Below are positions 26,690 to 36,330 of a stretch of 53,949 nt of DNA, piece after piece. The number at the start of each line of letters is the position of its first letter. Positions within the stretch are counted from its first letter, which is position 1. The notes below the pieces were generated by a model that worked only from the letters and a program-made list of their open reading frames with translations, did not search any database and was not told the DNA's origin. The stretch comes from Vacuolonema iberomarrocanum LEGE 07170. Lineage in GTDB: Bacteria; Cyanobacteriota; Cyanobacteriia; Elainellales; Elainellaceae. The translations under genes and the position numbers were made by a program. The stretch lies in assembly GCA_015207365.1 (NCBI GenBank), contig JADEXA010000052.1, positions 1 through 53,949 on the forward strand. The letters are read 5' to 3'.

Positions 26690-27577
26690 TTATGGGACAG
26701 ACACCAGTGGCACCAGTGGGCGCTCCAAAAAGTTTCCAATTTCCCGCAGATAGGTCGGAGCATCTTCCAGCATGGGAAAATGCCCAGTATTGGGGATGAT
26801 GCAATGCTGCACCTTTGGATTGAGCGCCGCCGCTTGCTTACCCAAGCGAACCGGAATGATTTGGTCATACTCCCCTGAAACCAGCAAGGTTGGCATGGTG
26901 AGTTGGGCATAAGCTTGGGGCATCTCTTCGACAGCCTTTTTGCTCACCGCCGTGTAGACCGTGCCCATGGCCGCTTCGCCATCGGCCATCAAGAAATCTT
27001 CGATAAATGCCCAACGCTCCGCCGCCGGGATAGGGCGCTTTAAAAAGCGCGCCATAAACATGCGATCGACCATGGGAATCGCTTTAAGCCAGGAGGGTCG
27101 AAACGCAACAACGTAGCGGGCAAAAAAGTAAAACGCTTCAAACGTAAAGCGATTGTAGGTAAAAATGCCATTGCAGGTAAGAATGGTTCGTTCAACGCGA
27201 TCGCCATACCGATGCATAAAGTAAACCGCCACCGATGCCCCTGTAGAGTGCGCATTCAGGTAAATTTTGGACAACCCCAGGGTATCCAATAAGATGGCTA
27301 GATCATCGGCATAGGTTTCCAACTCGTAGTCCAGCTGATGGGCGGCATCAGATATTGGGCGAGGCAAAAGAGAGCGGCCAAACCCACGCAGGTCATATAG
27401 CAGGCAGTCAAATTCTGAAGCGATCGCCCGTGCCGTACTTTCCCAATAGCGCCCCGACCCCGCCCAGCCATGCAGAAATACCATCACCGGCTTGGTTGGA
27501 CGGAATCCCGCATCCACTGGAGACGCACTAATCCATTCGTAGTAATGGGGGACACCCCGAATATCAAGAACAGACAT
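26690..27577 (-). CDS. alpha/beta hydrolase
   Basis: The 295-residue protein shows the alpha/beta-hydrolase fold: the oxyanion motif VFLHGWAGSGRYWES, CLLYDLRGFGRS, the nucleophile elbow LNAHSTGASVA (Ser in H-S-T-G), the acid in LLVSGEYDQIIPV and the catalytic histidine in IPNTGHFPML. The elbow has Ala rather than Gly at its first position, as in some esterases and haloperoxidase-like enzymes. The start at ATG 27577 (MSVLDIRG) is preferred because the upstream extension is not protein-like for the family. Substrate unknown; no operon partner. Confidence 0.85.
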   Translation of the reverse strand: MSVLDIRGVPHYYEWISASPVDAGFRPTKPVMVFLHGWAGSGRYWESTARAIASEFDCLLYDLRGFGRSLLPRPISDAAHQLDYELETYADDLAILLDTLGLSKIYLNAHSTGASVAVYFMHRYGDRVERTILTCNGIFTYNRFTFEAFYFFARYVVAFRPSWLKAIPMVDRMFMARFLKRPIPAAERWAFIEDFLMADGEAAMGTVYTAVSKKAVEEMPQAYAQLTMPTLLVSGEYDQIIPVRLGKQAAALNPKVQHCIIPNTGHFPMLEDAPTYLREIGNFLERPLVPLVSVP

Positions 27578-27667
27578 GGCTAGCGATCGCAAACAAAGAC
27601 AAATCAGATAGGCGTCAGAGGACACCAATTTTCATTCAGACACTCAACCCGGTTTAACAACCCAAAT

Positions 27668-27702
27668 GCAAAACGAGGGAAACACCCATCGGTGTTCCCC
27701 TC
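27668..27702 (-). terminator. intrinsic terminator downstream of clpX
   Basis: On the minus strand GAGGGGAACACC and GGTGTTTCCCTC form a 12-bp stem with one mismatch and a GATG loop, followed by GTTTTG. It is 12 bp after the clpX stop and closes the tig-clpP-clpX region. Confidence 0.75.
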
Positions 27703-27713
27703 TACAAAGTCAA

Positions 27714-29057
27714 TCAGGCAGATTCTGGCTTGGGAATTGACGATGGATGAAGCAGCAAATCAGACGTCGAGCGTTGTTCCACCATTTCTCGGGTGATGGT
27801 ACAACGGGTAACATCCTTACGGGAGGGCACCTCGTACATCACATCCAGCATCATTTCTTCCACAATACTGCGCAAGGCCCGTGCCCCTGTCTTGCGGCGA
27901 TAGGCTTCTTTGGCGATCGCCCGCACAGCATCGGGGCGAAACTCTAACTGCACATTGTCCATCTTCATCAGCTTCTGGTACTGCTTCACCAGAGCGTTAC
28001 GAGGTTCGGTCAAAATCGCCGTCAGCGCTTCCTCATCCAACGGCTCTAGCGATGCCATCACCGGAACTCGCCCAATAAACTCGGGAATCATGCCGAATTT
28101 CACCAAGTCATCGGGTTCCAAATTCCTTAGCACATCAGCGGCTCGTTTCTCTTTACTCATTACATCGCCGGGTTGTAAAAAGCCCATGCTCTTTTTCCCG
28201 GTGCGCTGCTCCACAATCTTATCTAACCCAACAAATGCGCCACCGCAGACAAACAGAATGTTGCTGGTGTCAATCTGGATGCAGTCTTGGTAGGGATGCT
28301 TGCGCCCACCCTGCGGCGGAACGTTAGCAACCGTTCCCTCCAGCATTTTCAAGAGCGCCTGCTGTACCCCTTCCCCAGAAACATCACGGGTAATGGAGGG
28401 GTTCTCGCTCTTGCGAGCAACTTTGTCGATTTCGTCGATATAGATGATGCCTCGCTGGGCTTCTTCAACATCCAAATCCGCCACCTGGAGTAGACGCAGC
28501 AAGATATTTTCGACATCTTCTCCGACATATCCGGCTTCGGTCAGCGTTGTTGCATCGGCAACCGCAAAGGGAACATCCAGCATCTCTGCTAATGTTTGCG
28601 CAAGCAAGGTTTTGCCACACCCCGTTGGGCCGACAAGCAGAATGTTGGATTTCTGCAACTCTACGGCATCATCCAGCTTCCCAGTAGAACCATTTCCTGA
28701 GGCTACACTCAGCCGCTTGTAGTGGTTGTAAACCGCGACCGAAAGAATCTTTTTAGCTTCCTCTTGCCCAATCACATGGTTATCCAGATGCCGCTTGATT
28801 TCGCGAGGCTTCGGAATTTGGTTAAGGGAAAGGCGAGAGGACGACCGTGCTGGACGTTTTTCCTGTTGGGGCTCGCGGCGGGGAGCAGACTGGGGTACCG
28901 TTGCCCCCGAGTCGAACAGTTCCTCGTCCAAAATTTCGTTGCATAAGTCAACGCACTCATCACAAATGTAGACCCCAGGCCCGGCAATTAATTTCCGAAC
29001 TTGTTCCTGAGATTTACCGCAAAACGAACATTTGAGATGAGAGTCGTACTTTGACAT
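27714..29057 (-). CDS. clpX: ATP-dependent Clp protease ATPase subunit ClpX
   Basis: ClpX unfolds tagged proteins and feeds them to ClpP in the cytoplasm. The 447-residue protein has the N-terminal C4 zinc finger (LKCSFCGK, YICDECVDLC), a variable linker (about 55-80), the Walker A motif LLVGPTGCGKT, Walker B IIYIDEIDK, the sensor region TSNILFVCGGAFVGLDKI and the C-terminal small domain (RRKTGARALRSIVEEM). KKSMGFLQ holds the MGF form of the ClpP-docking loop. The ATG is 14 bp after the clpP stop, consistent with one transcript and a stable ClpXP complex. Confidence 0.96.
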   Translation of the reverse strand: MSKYDSHLKCSFCGKSQEQVRKLIAGPGVYICDECVDLCNEILDEELFDSGATVPQSAPRREPQQEKRPARSSSRLSLNQIPKPREIKRHLDNHVIGQEEAKKILSVAVYNHYKRLSVASGNGSTGKLDDAVELQKSNILLVGPTGCGKTLLAQTLAEMLDVPFAVADATTLTEAGYVGEDVENILLRLLQVADLDVEEAQRGIIYIDEIDKVARKSENPSITRDVSGEGVQQALLKMLEGTVANVPPQGGRKHPYQDCIQIDTSNILFVCGGAFVGLDKIVEQRTGKKSMGFLQPGDVMSKEKRAADVLRNLEPDDLVKFGMIPEFIGRVPVMASLEPLDEEALTAILTEPRNALVKQYQKLMKMDNVQLEFRPDAVRAIAKEAYRRKTGARALRSIVEEMMLDVMYEVPSRKDVTRCTITREMVEQRSTSDLLLHPSSIPKPESA

Positions 29058-29071
29058 GGTCGTCTTCTCGT

Positions 29072-29782
29072 TTAATTACTGCTGGTAACCGTCTCTGCAT
29101 TTGCAGAGAGCTCTTGCCGCGAGATTACTTTGTCAACGAGGCCGTAATTCTTCGCTTCATCAGCCGACATAAAGAAGTCGCGCTCGGTGTCAACTTCAAT
29201 GCGATCGAGAGGCTGCCCTGTATGGTGTGCCAACAATTCGTTGAGCTTCTGCTTATGATACAGAATTTCTTTTGCCTGGATTTCAATATCCACGGCCTGC
29301 CCTTGTGCCCCACCCAGGGGTTGGTGAATCATAATCCGTGAGCTAGGCAGAGCTAGCCGCTTGCCGCTTGCACCACCTGTTAGCAAAAAAGCACCCATGG
29401 ATGCCGCTAAACCGTAACAAATGGTGACAATGTCCGGACGAACCTGCTGCATCGTGTCGTAAATTGCCATGCCAGCTGTCACGGAGCCACCGGGAGAATT
29501 GATGTAAAGCTGGACATCCTTTTCGGGGTCATCAGCATCGAGGTATAGCAGTTGTGCAACGATCAGGTCGGCGATCGCATCGTCTACCTGAGTACCCAAG
29601 AAAATGATCCGCTCCCGCAACAGGCGAGAGTAGATATCGAAAGCTCGCTCGCCCCGCCCTGACTGCTCTACCACCATCGGAACCGTATTGCGGGGCAATG
29701 ATGCAGGGTCAATGATGGAATGAACGTCGCCAGAACCGACGCTGTGTAGAGGATGACGAAAAGAGTGAGAAAAAGAAGCCAT
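29072..29782 (-). CDS. clpP: ATP-dependent Clp protease proteolytic subunit
   Basis: The 236-residue serine peptidase carries the full ClpP triad: Ser in GLAASMGAFLLTGG, His in RIMIHQPLGGAQG and Asp in VDTERDFFMSADEA. GSVTAGMAIYDTMQ and YINSPGGS are standard. The N-terminal extension of about 30 residues before NTVPMVVEQSGRGER is longer than in the Escherichia coli mature enzyme and may be processed. Cyanobacteria have several ClpP paralogs; the one next to clpX is usually called ClpP2, which is probably what this is. Confidence 0.95.
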   Translation of the reverse strand: MASFSHSFRHPLHSVGSGDVHSIIDPASLPRNTVPMVVEQSGRGERAFDIYSRLLRERIIFLGTQVDDAIADLIVAQLLYLDADDPEKDVQLYINSPGGSVTAGMAIYDTMQQVRPDIVTICYGLAASMGAFLLTGGASGKRLALPSSRIMIHQPLGGAQGQAVDIEIQAKEILYHKQKLNELLAHHTGQPLDRIEVDTERDFFMSADEAKNYGLVDKVISRQELSANAETVTSSN

Positions 29783-30237
29783 GTTTGTTAAGAATTTGCT
29801 GATGTCTTCAGGGTAGATATCGTCAGGAACCTGGAGCTAGGGAGCAACGGCGATCGTCATCTTTGAGGTCAGTTATAGCGCCTAACAGCCAAACAATTTA
29901 GCAAATAAACCAAAAAGCGCACGAAAAAGCTCAATTCTTTACGTCGCTCAGCCATCCAGGGTGATATCAGTGAACTTGCCAATGGACTCGATAGGGAAAC
30001 GGCTAGGTCAGGTGCCAATCCTCTATGCTGGATAATGCCCGATCAATGCCCGATCGTTATGTACCCTCTTTAGCTTAGCCCTTCTTCTAGACGCGATCGC
30101 CACTGACCATCGATAGCTAAACCTAGAGACCGAGTACCAATAACTACTCGTTATTATGCCTCAATACCTTTGGAACGGGGGGACGGTTCTCCAGAAAGAC
30201 TGACGCTCTCAATGGGTCAGAAACAGCCCAAATAACC
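29783..30237. other. 455-bp spacer between tig and clpP
   Basis: No gene is evident. It contains a 10-bp direct repeat ATGCCCGATC twice around 30035-30060 and several HIP1 sites. The length suggests that clpP-clpX has its own promoter here rather than only reading through from tig. Confidence 0.4.
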
Positions 30238-31938
30238 TCAGGCATCGTCTGAGGTTTCGCTATCCTCAGCTTTGCTGGCTTTGCTGCGGGTTGTTTTTTT
30301 GCGCGTACTGCTCTTGGCCTTTGTTGCAGACTTACTCTCAGTTGTATCCGCTGAAGTGGATGCCTCCGCCTCTACCGAAGTTTCTTCGTCTGGCTGAGAC
30401 TCGTCTGCTTTCGTCTTGGCCGTTTTGGAACGCGAACTCTTCTTCGTTGTCTTCTTTGGTTCTTCTGGTGCAGTCTCAACGGGGGCAGCTTCAGGGGTTT
30501 CGACAGCCGCCGCCGCAACTTCTACCTCAGCTTCAGCAGCGGGGACTTCGGGCGGGGCTTCCATGCTTTCCGGAGCCGCCTCTGCCTCTTCAGTCGTCTC
30601 TTCAGCCTTCTGCAACGTTCCTTCAGGAACTAGCTCAACGGTATTGTTTTCTTCTAGCCAGTCAAAGATTTTCTCTTTGAGCAAGTCTTCTTCTAACGCT
30701 TCCCGCAGGCGATCGTGATCCACATTGGATGTGTCATCCAACTCTTGCAGCACCTCTTCCACTTTTGCATCAACGTCGGATTTCTCGACCGATAGAGACG
30801 TTTGCTTGGCAATTTCACCCAGCGCCATTGTGCGCCGGAGGCGAACCTCGGCATCGGGGCGGCTGCGTTCCCGCAAGTTCTCTACCACCTCAGCTGAAAA
30901 CATCTTTTTGATGTCCATCCCTTGCTCTGCAAGGCGCATGGCAGTTTGGGTAATCATTTGGTCGACCTCTCGCCGCACGAGGCTTTCGGGCAGATCGACC
31001 TCCAAGTGCTTTAGCAACTCATCCAGGAAGGCTTGCTGTTTGTTGGTTGCGGTTTTGGATTCGGCCTCCTCTCGATAGCGCTTCTCTAGGGATTCCCGCA
31101 ACTCTGCCAGGGTTTCGAATTCGCTAATTTCCTCAGCAAAATCATCGTCGAGGTCAGGCAGTTCTTTTTCCTTAATTTCTTTGAGATCCACCGTGAAGAT
31201 CGCCTCTTTTCCAGCAACCTCTTCCTGGGGATAGTCTTCGGGGAAGGTCGCGCTGATATCCTTAGTCTCCCCTGCATTCATGCCGATAATGCCTTCAATG
31301 AACCCAGGAATGAATCGGCCTTCACTCAGCTCTACCTCAAAATCTGTAGCGCTGCCGCCCGGCACTTCCCTGGGATTCCCTTCTTCGTCCGTTTCTCCGG
31401 CAATAACCCCTTTGAAATCCACCAGCACCAAGTCTTTTTCTTGTGCTGCCCGCCCTTCAACAGGAACACGGGTTGCACGGCGATCGCGATAGCTCTCCAG
31501 CGTCTCATCCACCTGCTCAGAGCGGTAAGGCACTTCCTCCGCCTGAATCGTCAATCCTGTGTATTGCTTAATGGTCGCTTCAGGCGGCACATCCAATGAT
31601 GCAGAAATGGTCAATGCCGCACCGGGCTGATACTGGGCGATCAAATCTTCGAAGGGCGACACCAGTTCAATGTTGCCCAATGAGTCAATTTTTTCTTGTT
31701 CGATCGCCTGTTTGATGCTGTCTTCGACCAATTCTTCCAACGCGGCTAAGCGCAACTGCCGACCGTACTGACTGGTTAAAATTTTGGTTGGCACCTTACC
31801 TTTACGAAACCCAGGAATATTGGCATTGCGGGCAAATTTTTGTAGCGTTTTGTCATACACCCGCTGAGACAGTTCTGCGGGCACTTCGATCTGGAGCCCT
31901 ACTCGGCTGGCAGGCAATTTTTCCTGAGTAACTTTCAT
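30238..31938 (-). CDS. tig: trigger factor with a long charged C-terminal extension
   Basis: Trigger factor is the ribosome-associated chaperone and peptidyl-prolyl isomerase that meets nascent chains. The start MKVTQEKLPASRVGLQIEVP at 31938 is the normal family start; a frame opening at 31989 adds 17 residues with no support. The ribosome-docking signature GFRKGKVP is present, followed by the PPIase domain (about 160-245) and helical arms. After the usual C-terminus (near VELVPEGTLQ) there are about 130 extra residues, first Ala/Glu/Pro rich, then Lys/Ser/Thr rich, predicted disordered. Total 566 residues against about 430-480 in relatives. Confidence 0.93.
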   Translation of the reverse strand: MKVTQEKLPASRVGLQIEVPAELSQRVYDKTLQKFARNANIPGFRKGKVPTKILTSQYGRQLRLAALEELVEDSIKQAIEQEKIDSLGNIELVSPFEDLIAQYQPGAALTISASLDVPPEATIKQYTGLTIQAEEVPYRSEQVDETLESYRDRRATRVPVEGRAAQEKDLVLVDFKGVIAGETDEEGNPREVPGGSATDFEVELSEGRFIPGFIEGIIGMNAGETKDISATFPEDYPQEEVAGKEAIFTVDLKEIKEKELPDLDDDFAEEISEFETLAELRESLEKRYREEAESKTATNKQQAFLDELLKHLEVDLPESLVRREVDQMITQTAMRLAEQGMDIKKMFSAEVVENLRERSRPDAEVRLRRTMALGEIAKQTSLSVEKSDVDAKVEEVLQELDDTSNVDHDRLREALEEDLLKEKIFDWLEENNTVELVPEGTLQKAEETTEEAEAAPESMEAPPEVPAAEAEVEVAAAAVETPEAAPVETAPEEPKKTTKKSSRSKTAKTKADESQPDEETSVEAEASTSADTTESKSATKAKSSTRKKTTRSKASKAEDSETSDDA

Positions 31939-32180
31939 GAATTTTCTCGCAACAGTTTTAGCGACAGTGCTGGGAATCGAACACTGCAATTAGCTATGGT
32001 AGCGGATTCTGTAGAGAATCTACGATGGTACTCAAGATTCCTCTACATAAGTAAGGACCGATTGTTTGGTCGGCAATTCAATCCTTTCTCGATCAGGAGC
32101 CATCAACCCTCGCATGACCGTCTCATACAAACAGGTGAACGTCAGCGCATCTCAGCCTACCGCTTTCATGCCAACAGCCT

Positions 32181-32762
32181 TTATCCACGGGGTCGGGCAA
32201 GCTTCCAGGCGAAGGGTAGTAACCCTGTGGCGATCGCCAGTTTGAGCAAGTCTCCAGGGATAAACGGCCACAAGCCCAGCGCCAGCACCTTGTCATAGCC
32301 CACCAAAACACCCAGCCAGGCTAAACCGAAGGTGTAAAGCACCAGATTACCCAGCAACATGGCCAGGAAGTTAGTTTGGAGGCGGCGATCCCAGCCTCGT
32401 TCTGCCAACCATCCGGTAAGGTAGGCGGCAAACATAAACCCAATCAAATAGCCACCAGTGGGGCCAGCCAGGGTCGCGATCCCAGCCCCTGCGCCTGTGA
32501 AAACGGGCAACCCGACCGCACCTTGAGTCAAGTAAGTCAACACACACAGTGCGCCCCGCTTACTCCCCAAGGCCGCTCCCACCAACAAGACAGCAAAGGT
32601 TTGCCCCGTAATCGGGACAGGGCTGAAGGGTAGCAGCGGAATCGCAATTTGCGCAGCGCCTGCAATAAATAGCGATCCACCCAAAATTAGCAGCGTGTTG
32701 TAAAGCCAGGTGCGATCGCGATCTTGAGGGCGAAAAATTTGGTCAGCGTAGGTATAAACCAT
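32181..32762 (-). CDS. bioY: biotin transporter substrate-binding component BioY
   Basis: BioY is the membrane S-component of ECF biotin uptake systems; it binds biotin and can work with shared EcfAAT modules. The 193-residue protein has about six membrane segments and the BioY pattern: QIAIPLLPFSPVPITGQTFA, VLLVGAALGSKRGALCVLTY, GAVGLPVFTGAGAGIATLAG, PTGGYLIGFM and WPFIPGDLLKLAIA. The start at ATG 32762 (MVYTYADQ) fits the family length better than the longer frame from 32798. No EcfA or EcfT gene is adjacent. Confidence 0.93.
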   Translation of the reverse strand: MVYTYADQIFRPQDRDRTWLYNTLLILGGSLFIAGAAQIAIPLLPFSPVPITGQTFAVLLVGAALGSKRGALCVLTYLTQGAVGLPVFTGAGAGIATLAGPTGGYLIGFMFAAYLTGWLAERGWDRRLQTNFLAMLLGNLVLYTFGLAWLGVLVGYDKVLALGLWPFIPGDLLKLAIATGLLPFAWKLARPRG

Positions 32763-33686
32763 GGGGTAGGACTCGCAAAACGAAAACACAAAATGCATCA
32801 GGACGTTTCAGGTGCGTTGAGTCAGCAGCGCTTGAAACCTGCTATGAGCCTGACTCAACTGGCCGGATCGTAGCTGGAAAGGCAGACTCAGAGGCAACCT
32901 AGCGGCAATATCGTAGCGCCAGCCGTTTCTGTTGGTCGCTTCTGTTGGTCACTCACTACAGTCAGCCACAGCCAATAGCCCAGCCATTATCTCACGAGGC
33001 GAAGCTCTATCGGAAGAACGGCACGTTTCTATAGCCAGCCATCGCCAGTCATCGATCGGCGACTGTTCCGTCGTTTCTTGTCAGCTCTATCGTTTCTTGT
33101 CGACTGAATTCTGCTATTGCCTCCTCGAAAAGAAGCCAACCTGTTTGGAACACATTTGACGGCGACCCCTCAGAATAATCTTCATCCTTTTTTAAGGCGG
33201 TTCCCTCGATCATGCTTGAGGATTCTTCACAAACTTCCCAAATGCCTCAAGTGATCCAAAAAGTTTCAAGCGGCAGTAACAGTCAATGACTCAAACATCG
33301 GTTGGTAGTTTGGAACATCCTATTGAATGCCGTTTTCCTGAGAAGGAACGATCGCTGATCCCAGCAAAAATTGCTGGACGCTGTAGGACTTTGTCAGAAT
33401 CGAAAATCTCCGCTATGATTGGGCACATCCTGCGCGATGAAATGGTTTCAGCTCTAGGTTTAGCACGGCTCATTAGCTGTTTGCGCTGCCTGCGCCCTAG
33501 AATCACTCAGCAATATTCCCCGCCCAGCAAAGTGCGTCGGTCATCAATCGTCTCAAGGAGCGAGGGATATAGGGAGCGGGGGAACGCAAAAGCTTGGATA
33601 TTTAGAGCCAGTCTTACGAATTTATTTACATAGGTTTGCAGACGCATTTTCATTACTTTCGAGCGTTTGAGGAGGAAGGAATACCC
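32763..33686. other. 0.9-kb gene-free spacer between bioY and asd
   Basis: Several short direct repeats are visible: TTCTGTTGGTC twice near 32928-32950 and CGTTTCTTGTC twice near 33070-33105. A frame at 33286-33633 has unlikely composition (Arg/Ser rich, no family pattern) and was not called. The last 30 bp hold a strong ribosome binding site (GAGGAGGAAGG) for asd. Confidence 0.4.
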
Positions 33687-34748
33687 GTGTCTCAGTCTTA
33701 TCGAGTTGCCATCCTAGGCGCAACGGGTGCCGTTGGCACAGAGCTACTGCAATTGCTCGCAGAGCGTCAGTTTCCGCTAGCAGAACTACGTGTGCTGGCA
33801 TCTGAGCGATCGGCAGGTAAACGGGTTGCCTTCGGTGATGAGACATTAACTGTAGAGGCGGTGGGCGATCGCGCCTTCGACGACATTGATATTGTGCTGG
33901 CATCCGCTGGTGGTTCCCGCTCCAAGCAGTGGGCATCGGTCGCCAAAGCAGCCGGAGCCGTTGTCATCGACAACTCCAGTGCCTTTCGTATGGATCCCAC
34001 CGTGCCGCTCGTAGTTCCTGAAATCAATCCTGACGCAGCGGCGGATCACGAAGGACTGATTGCCAACCCAAACTGCACCACAATCCTGATGGGGGTAGCC
34101 GTGTACCCGCTGCATCAGGTTCATCCTATTCGGCGCATCATTGCGGCAACCTATCAGTCTGCTAGTGGGGCCGGGGCAATGGCAATGGAAGAAGTAAAGG
34201 TTCAGACCCAGGCAATCCTGGATGGAAAAACACCGCCGACGAATTCCTTCCCCTACCCCCTAGCGTTTAACCTCTTCCCTCACAACACCCCGCTCAACGA
34301 AGCTGGATACTGCGAGGAAGAAATGAAGATGGTCAATGAGACCCGCAAAATTTTCGGAGTTCCTGATTTGCGTGTGAGCGCAACCTGCATTCGTGTTCCG
34401 GTATTACGAGCCCATTCCGAAGCAATCAACCTAGAGTTCGATCAACCCTTTAGCCCTCATAAGGCAAAGGAAATTCTCCAATCTGCTCCGGGGGTGCAAG
34501 TCGTCGAAGACTGGCAGGCCAATTATTTCCCAATGCCCATTGATGCATCTGGCATTGACCCAGTATTGGTCGGTCGCATTCGTCAGGATCTGTCTCACCC
34601 CTGTGGGTTAGAGCTCTGGCTAAGTGGTGACCAAGTGCGCAAAGGTGCCGCACTCAACGCGGTGCAAATTGCAGAACTTTTGGCGCAGCGGAATTGGGTG
34701 AAACCGGCATCCCAACGGCAAACATCTTTTGCCGCTGTAGGTGGATAG
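33687..34748 (+). CDS. asd: aspartate-semialdehyde dehydrogenase
   Basis: It reduces aspartyl phosphate with NADPH to aspartate semialdehyde, the branch point to lysine/diaminopimelate, threonine and methionine. The 353-residue protein begins SQSYRVAILGATGAVGTELL (NADP-binding loop) and has the catalytic cysteine in ANPNCTTILMGVAVYPLH, plus QSASGAGAMAMEE and VSATCIRVPVLRAHSEA with the catalytic histidine. GTG at 33687 is the start because GAGGAGGAAGG precedes it by a good distance; the frame opens 17 codons earlier without such a site. It heads an asd-dapA-rnj set, the same order as in Bacillus subtilis and other bacteria. Confidence 0.95.
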   Translation: MSQSYRVAILGATGAVGTELLQLLAERQFPLAELRVLASERSAGKRVAFGDETLTVEAVGDRAFDDIDIVLASAGGSRSKQWASVAKAAGAVVIDNSSAFRMDPTVPLVVPEINPDAAADHEGLIANPNCTTILMGVAVYPLHQVHPIRRIIAATYQSASGAGAMAMEEVKVQTQAILDGKTPPTNSFPYPLAFNLFPHNTPLNEAGYCEEEMKMVNETRKIFGVPDLRVSATCIRVPVLRAHSEAINLEFDQPFSPHKAKEILQSAPGVQVVEDWQANYFPMPIDASGIDPVLVGRIRQDLSHPCGLELWLSGDQVRKGAALNAVQIAELLAQRNWVKPASQRQTSFAAVGG

Positions 34749-35442
34749 CCTGAGCCCTATTGGCTTTGGGTTAAATTGACTGAGGTAGGTCTGTCTAGTG
34801 CAGACCCCAATCAACTATTATGAGTTTGGCTCTTCAGTCTGAATACATGGCACTCATTGAATTTTGATTGTATGGAGCTTTACGCTGAATTTTCATTCTG
34901 GGTTTGGTTCAATGAAGCTTTGGCTTTATATTCTTGATTTTTGCTGATCGTTCCTATACTTTGAGGTAAGTTGTTCTGGTGGCAATCATAGGAAGCTCCC
35001 AGAAACCAAGCGGAGAAGCAAATTCAGCTCGGGTTTAACCTTAAACTAGGCATGACCAAACTGCTAATGAATAAGCTGTCGTTATTCTAAGTAGAACCAG
35101 AATTCTAAGTAGAATCAGAAATATTAATAACCTAATTGAATTGATATCGGTAATATTTGGGTACTTCACCCATCTGGGTTCGGTTAATTTGATAGTTCTA
35201 TCCCCATCAACTGTCACTCTGAATATAGGACTTGGTCTCTGTATAAGATAGGCTGATTGTAGTAGAGACTATTCAATGACAAGCATGAATGGCTGATATA
35301 GAAACAGCGTATAGATAGCGCGATATTTAGATAGACTACAGAACAAGATGTGTTTTAGTTTTTATTCATTGGCCTGCTGAATTTCGTTAGAAGCAAGATT
35401 AAAGAAAACCACTATCCGAAGCGATCGCAAACGAGGAGGCAT
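34749..35442. other. 0.7-kb AT-rich spacer between asd and dapA
   Basis: There is no supported gene. It contains an 18-bp imperfect tandem duplication (listed separately). The ribosome binding site of dapA (GAGGAGGC) is at its end. With this length dapA probably has its own promoter. Confidence 0.4.
35083..35118. repeat. 18-bp tandem duplication upstream of dapA
   Basis: TATTCTAAGTAGAACCAG is followed at once by AATTCTAAGTAGAATCAG; 16 of 18 positions match. It might be a paired regulator site or a simple slippage product. Confidence 0.75.
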
Positions 35443-36330
35443 GTGAGTATTTTTGGAGAGGTTTTGACGGCAATGGTGACGCCATTCCAGGAGGATGGTT
35501 CTGTCAACTATGCAGTTGCAGAAAAGCTGGCCGTTCATCTAATTGAGCATGGCTCCCATGGTCTGGTTGTGTGTGGCACCACGGGCGAGTCGCCAACCCT
35601 GAGCTGGGAAGAAGAGTTTGAGCTGTTTAGAGTGGTGCAGCAAGCGGTAGCCGGACGCGCCAAGGTAATAGCCGGAACGGGGTCAAACTCTACGGAAGAA
35701 GCCATTGCAGCAACCCAAAAAGCCGCTACACTGGGGTTAGATGGAACACTGCAAGTGGTTCCCTACTACAACAAGCCTCCCCAAGAGGGACTCTACCAAC
35801 ACTTTCGAGCGATCGCCGAGGCCAACCCTGATATTGCGTTGATGCTTTATAACATTCCTGGGCGCACAGGGCAAAACCTACTCCCAGAAACCGTCGCTCG
35901 ATTAGCAGAGGTCAAAAACATTGTTGCCATCAAAGAGGCTAGCGGTAGCCTCGACCAGGTCGGTCAAGTTCGTCGTATGACACCGCCTGAGTTTTCGATC
36001 TATTCTGGAGATGACTCCCTTACATTGCCAATGCTGTCTGTCGGTGGAGAAGGGGTTGTCAGTGTTGCCAGCCATTTGGTCGGCGATCGCCTCCAAACAA
36101 TGATTCAGGACTTCAAAAAAGGTGCAGTCAGCGCAGCACAGCAGCTACACTTGGAGCTTCTTCCTCTATTCAAGGCTCTATTTGTGACGGCGAACCCTAT
36201 TCCCGTCAAGGCTGCACTTCGGCTTCAGGGCTGGGAGGTCGGTGCGACGCGGCTCCCGCTTGATGATCTGCCTGATCGCGTAGAAACTATTGCCCTCAAA
36301 ACGGCTCTCGTCGAATTGGGTTTGCTATAG
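35443..36330 (+). CDS. dapA: 4-hydroxy-tetrahydrodipicolinate synthase
   Basis: The enzyme condenses pyruvate with aspartate semialdehyde in diaminopimelate and lysine synthesis. In the 295-residue protein the Schiff-base lysine is in NIVAIKEASGSL, the catalytic tyrosine is in MLYNIPGRTG, and the threonine pair is in VVCGTTGESPTLS. GTG at 35443 follows GAGGAGGCAT, an excellent ribosome binding site. Length and motifs are normal for DapA of the aldolase superfamily, and the asd neighbour supports this over related lyases. Confidence 0.96.
   Translation: MSIFGEVLTAMVTPFQEDGSVNYAVAEKLAVHLIEHGSHGLVVCGTTGESPTLSWEEEFELFRVVQQAVAGRAKVIAGTGSNSTEEAIAATQKAATLGLDGTLQVVPYYNKPPQEGLYQHFRAIAEANPDIALMLYNIPGRTGQNLLPETVARLAEVKNIVAIKEASGSLDQVGQVRRMTPPEFSIYSGDDSLTLPMLSVGGEGVVSVASHLVGDRLQTMIQDFKKGAVSAAQQLHLELLPLFKALFVTANPIPVKAALRLQGWEVGATRLPLDDLPDRVETIALKTALVELGLL

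Noticed and set aside
33286..33633. plus-strand frame of 115 codons upstream of asd
   Set aside because: Arg/Ser-rich composition with no family pattern, no ribosome binding site, and it overlaps the asd leader.
32763..33686. possible CRISPR-like short repeats in the bioY-asd spacer
   Set aside because: Only pairs of 11-bp words occur, irregularly spaced and without repeat-spacer structure.
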